Part shown: positions 55,070-64,000 of the stretch, in pieces
Numbering within the stretch: the stretch's first letter is position 1
How the letters are laid out: every line of letters begins with the position of its first letter
Assembly: GCA_963920575.1 (NCBI GenBank)
Contig: OY986965.1
Coordinates: forward strand, 5,411,134 to 5,475,133
Length of the DNA: 64,000 bases
Direction of reading: 5' to 3'
Source of the DNA: Narthecium ossifragum
Lineage: Eukaryota; Streptophyta; Magnoliopsida; Dioscoreales; Nartheciaceae
Notes under the pieces: generated by a model
Databases searched by the model: none
Told to the model about the DNA's origin: nothing
Seen by the model: the letters and a program-made list of their open reading frames with translations, nothing else
Position numbers and translations under genes: made by a program

Positions 55070-55575
55070 GATGAAAGATTATTAATAATAAGATAAAGAA
55101 ATAAGATTATTATTTGAAATATTATTAATAAATAAGAGAAAGAAATAAGATTATTAATATTATTTGAAATATTATTAATAAATAAGAGAAGGAAATAAGA
55201 TTATTAATATTATTTGAAATATTATTAATAAAGAAGAGAAAGAAATAAGATTATTAATAAAGAAGAGAAAGAAATAAGATTATTAATAAAGACAAGAAAG
55301 AAATAAGATTATGAATAAAGAAGAGAAAGAAATAAGATTATGAATAAAGAAGAGAGAGAAATAAGATTATCAATAAAGAAGATAAAGAAATAAGATTATC
55401 AATAAAGAAGATAAAGATATAAGATTATCAATAAAGAAGAGAAAGAAATAATATTATTAATAAAGAAGAGAAAGAAATAATATTATTAATAAATAAGAGA
55501 AAGAAATAATATTATTAATAAATAAGATAAAGAAATAATATTATTAATAAATAAGATAAAGAAATAATATTATGT
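55070..55575. repeat. AT-rich minisatellite, unit about 29 bp
   Basis: Roughly 17 to 18 tandem, imperfect copies of a unit such as AAGAAATAAGATTATTAATA followed by AAGAAGAGA. Units differ by point changes (AATAAGAGAA, ATCAATAAAG, AATATTATTAATA) and the first few are longer. There are no conserved spacers and no coding. Confidence 0.9.
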
Positions 55576-55839
55576 TTAAGATTGATCCTAACCGTTTGAT
55601 CAGATTAATCAAAGAAAGATGAAGGGTATTCATGTACATTTCATGAATATGAGAGTTTCTGTGTTTGGGGGTTCGGGAATCCAGAGTTCCATCAAACGCA
55701 GGAACTTCAATTCCGGTTTCTAAATATACGTTGTAACTAAATACATTAAATTCCTTGTTTTAAGGAATTCCCTTTCCAATTCATGGATGAATAGAGTAAC
55801 CAGATGTGACCAACTATCTCTCCAGCGAACTAAGAAAAT

Positions 55840-55902
55840 GTGGATACGGTCAAATGGTAAAATTTCTCTTTGCCAAGGAGGTTCGATTCCCGCTATCCAC
55901 CC
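55840..55902 (+). pseudogene. decayed plastid-type tRNA-Gly(GCC) in nuclear DNA
   Basis: GTGGATACGGTCAAATGGTA, then AAATTTCTCTTTGCCAAGGA and GGTTCGATTCCCGCTATCCA, matches plastid trnG-GCC as I know it, including the GCC anticodon loop (TTTGCCA). About nine bases of the variable/T-stem region are missing, so it cannot fold fully. Acceptor positions that are C and G in the plastid gene are T and A here, as expected from CpG decay. It is probably part of a nuclear plastid insert whose ends I could not fix. Confidence 0.75.
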
Positions 55903-56590
55903 AAAGCAATACGAGAGACGTATAGGTGAATAGTATCTACACAAGGAAAATCATTAATGGTTCTAAAGACCACTAACTAGGTCATCTAATAACCTTTTAA
56001 AAACTCCAATGGCTCTCTGTTTCTTTTTCCACATTTGAACATAACTTTGCCCTCAAATACTATCTTTTCAGAGCATAGAGAGTTGGAAGAAATCTGTCTC
56101 TTAAAGGGTAAAGTATAGCTCACACTGAATACTTGGTGATGTTTATGAGTCTGTTAGCTATACTTGCAACCAGTTCAAACATGTTATATACACCGAAAGA
56201 TAGGAAATATTATCATTTTATTTTATTTCTGGATTGATAAACATTTCATTACAACAATACTTTCCTGTTACAAGGAATGCATCAGGTTTTGATAGGATTC
56301 GAGAACCAACAAATTGTGTTGGGCCTGAGTCCGGTGAGACTGCCCAGGCTCTTGATGCAGAAAATTTACAGGATCCAAAAAAAATGTCCCCACGGAGACT
56401 AGTCTTCAAAGAGAAAACAAAGATCCTTGTTTACATACATGTCTTTGTTTCCTCTAATATAACTTAATCTTTACTTAACAGCATTTACCCAAAAATGCCT
56501 GCTCTCTGACTGCAACTCCTTTTTCACTTCTTTCCTGCCATCTTTATCTTTCTGCTTGGGATCTTCATCACAACCACCACCTGATATCTA
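55903..56590. other. 3' flank of PEX1
   Basis: AT-rich, with no coding recognised. The part close to 56590 should be PEX1 3'UTR. Confidence 0.5.
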
Positions 56591-63261
<6,671 letters not shown>

Positions 63262-64000
63262 CTGCATGTAAACAGTTTTACTAAGAATCATAAGAAGCAA
63301 ACACAATAGACATATGAACATCCATTATTTTTGAAGACTAACAATGGTTATGTAATGTACAACACTTGTATTGCCACATACAAGAGCAAAGGATTTGAAG
63401 TTCTCAAAGACTGAATGATGTAAATAGTAACAAAACCCAAAATACATGCTAATATGCTGTATAATCATTCTTTGCATATCATCCACAAGATTCACTCTTC
63501 GGTACCTATCAGGTGGGCAACCAGCTAGAGTATTATTGACCATGTACATGCTAACAGAAGATCATTCATGTTAATAGTACCCATCCCCACAAAACAATAT
63601 GCAAATTAAGCAGTCTAAACACTGACAGATAATAGTAACCCCCCTTAGTATCAACCTACAAAAACCTCGTGGGAGGGGTGTGAAAATCACCATAACAATT
63701 TTAAAATGATAAACAAAACAAATTTCAGCCTGAACACAAAAAATATGTACCGTCACCAAAACATGCTTGGTCTCTTAAGAAAAAGAAGTCTGTCTCTTTA
63801 AAAAGAATTTCACACCAAAGTCGTATGAAAATTAAGGTAAAATAGGCTGGATGATGCTCAATGATCAAATTCTTAACAAGCCCAAGAAAAAATGTTCTCT
63901 CTCAAGGATAGCCAAGTTCAAAGAACCACAAAAGTGATGAACACCGACATCAAGCAAAGAGCCTTAGGTAGGAATACTTTTAGTGGCCAAAAGGAGAAGC
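63262..64000 (-). other. PEX1 intron running off the window
   Basis: Upstream of the acceptor (CATGCAG) at 63262 I find no further PEX1 exon, for example none encoding the YDAYDL motif expected before EILVDRAV. The rest of the window is taken as intron. The ORF at 63325-63549 has no similarity to PEX1. Confidence 0.65.

Noticed and set aside
55070..55575. Regular short repeats considered as a CRISPR array
   Set aside because: Units are contiguous and drift gradually, without unique spacers, in plant nuclear DNA. A minisatellite.
63325..63549. 74-residue minus ORF considered as a PEX1 exon
   Set aside because: No similarity to the PEX1 region expected before EILVDRAV, and no splice pair that would fit. 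Treated as intron.

Overview
This window is plant nuclear DNA, probably from a monocot: the small ribosomal protein S21 gene has the 82-residue, ...QQ-ending form I associate with monocots, but the species assignment is inference. Only four host genes are supported: a germin-like protein (13.07-13.83 kb, +), an actin-depolymerizing factor (31.81-33.66 kb, +), 40S ribosomal protein S21 (45.60-46.91 kb, +) and the C-terminal exons of the peroxisome biogenesis AAA ATPase PEX1 (56.59-63.26 kb, -, continuing off the right edge). Splice sites were placed by eye; every exon set stays in frame and ends in a proper stop.

Most of the rest is nested transposable elements. 1-5.9 kb: a decayed Ty1/copia element (-) whose gag is split by a 2.37 kb solo LTR with a perfect 5-bp target duplication. 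9.1-12.4 kb: a LINE tail followed by a 5'-truncated LINE with a 13-bp target duplication. 14.5-23.7 kb: a Ty3/gypsy element split by a copia-type LTR and by a 3.06 kb solo LTR (TSD TTCCA). Its right LTR is cut short and joined by 4-bp microhomology to a second copy of the left flank. 24.4-29.3 kb: an almost open LINE beside a 200-N assembly gap. 29.3-31.3 kb: a direct-repeat pair with MITEs, upstream of the ADF gene.

34.3-35.8 kb: a terminal-inverted-repeat element carrying fragments of a MYC2-type bHLH gene and a FRIGIDA-like gene. 36.2-43.1 kb: a degenerate LINE (-), interrupted by a 1.9 kb Pack-MULE with a perfect 9-bp TSD that carries an ALKBH10-like and an AGC-kinase-like fragment. 43.3-45.2 kb: an LTR-related segment, a candidate 5'UTR exon and an antisense LINE ORF1 fragment, all just upstream of the RPS21 coding exons. 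48.5-53.0 kb: a Mutator-like element with a transposase and a convergent plant mobile domain (PMD) gene, subterminal repeats and matching termini. 53.1-53.7 kb: a short LINE with a 16-bp TSD. 55-56 kb: an AT-rich minisatellite and a decayed plastid-type tRNA-Gly.

I saw no operon, CRISPR array or wholly new system. The most unusual items are the two gene-capturing TIR elements, the transposase-plus-PMD MULE, the flank duplication at the gypsy element, and the LTR/LINE architecture at the 5' side of RPS21.
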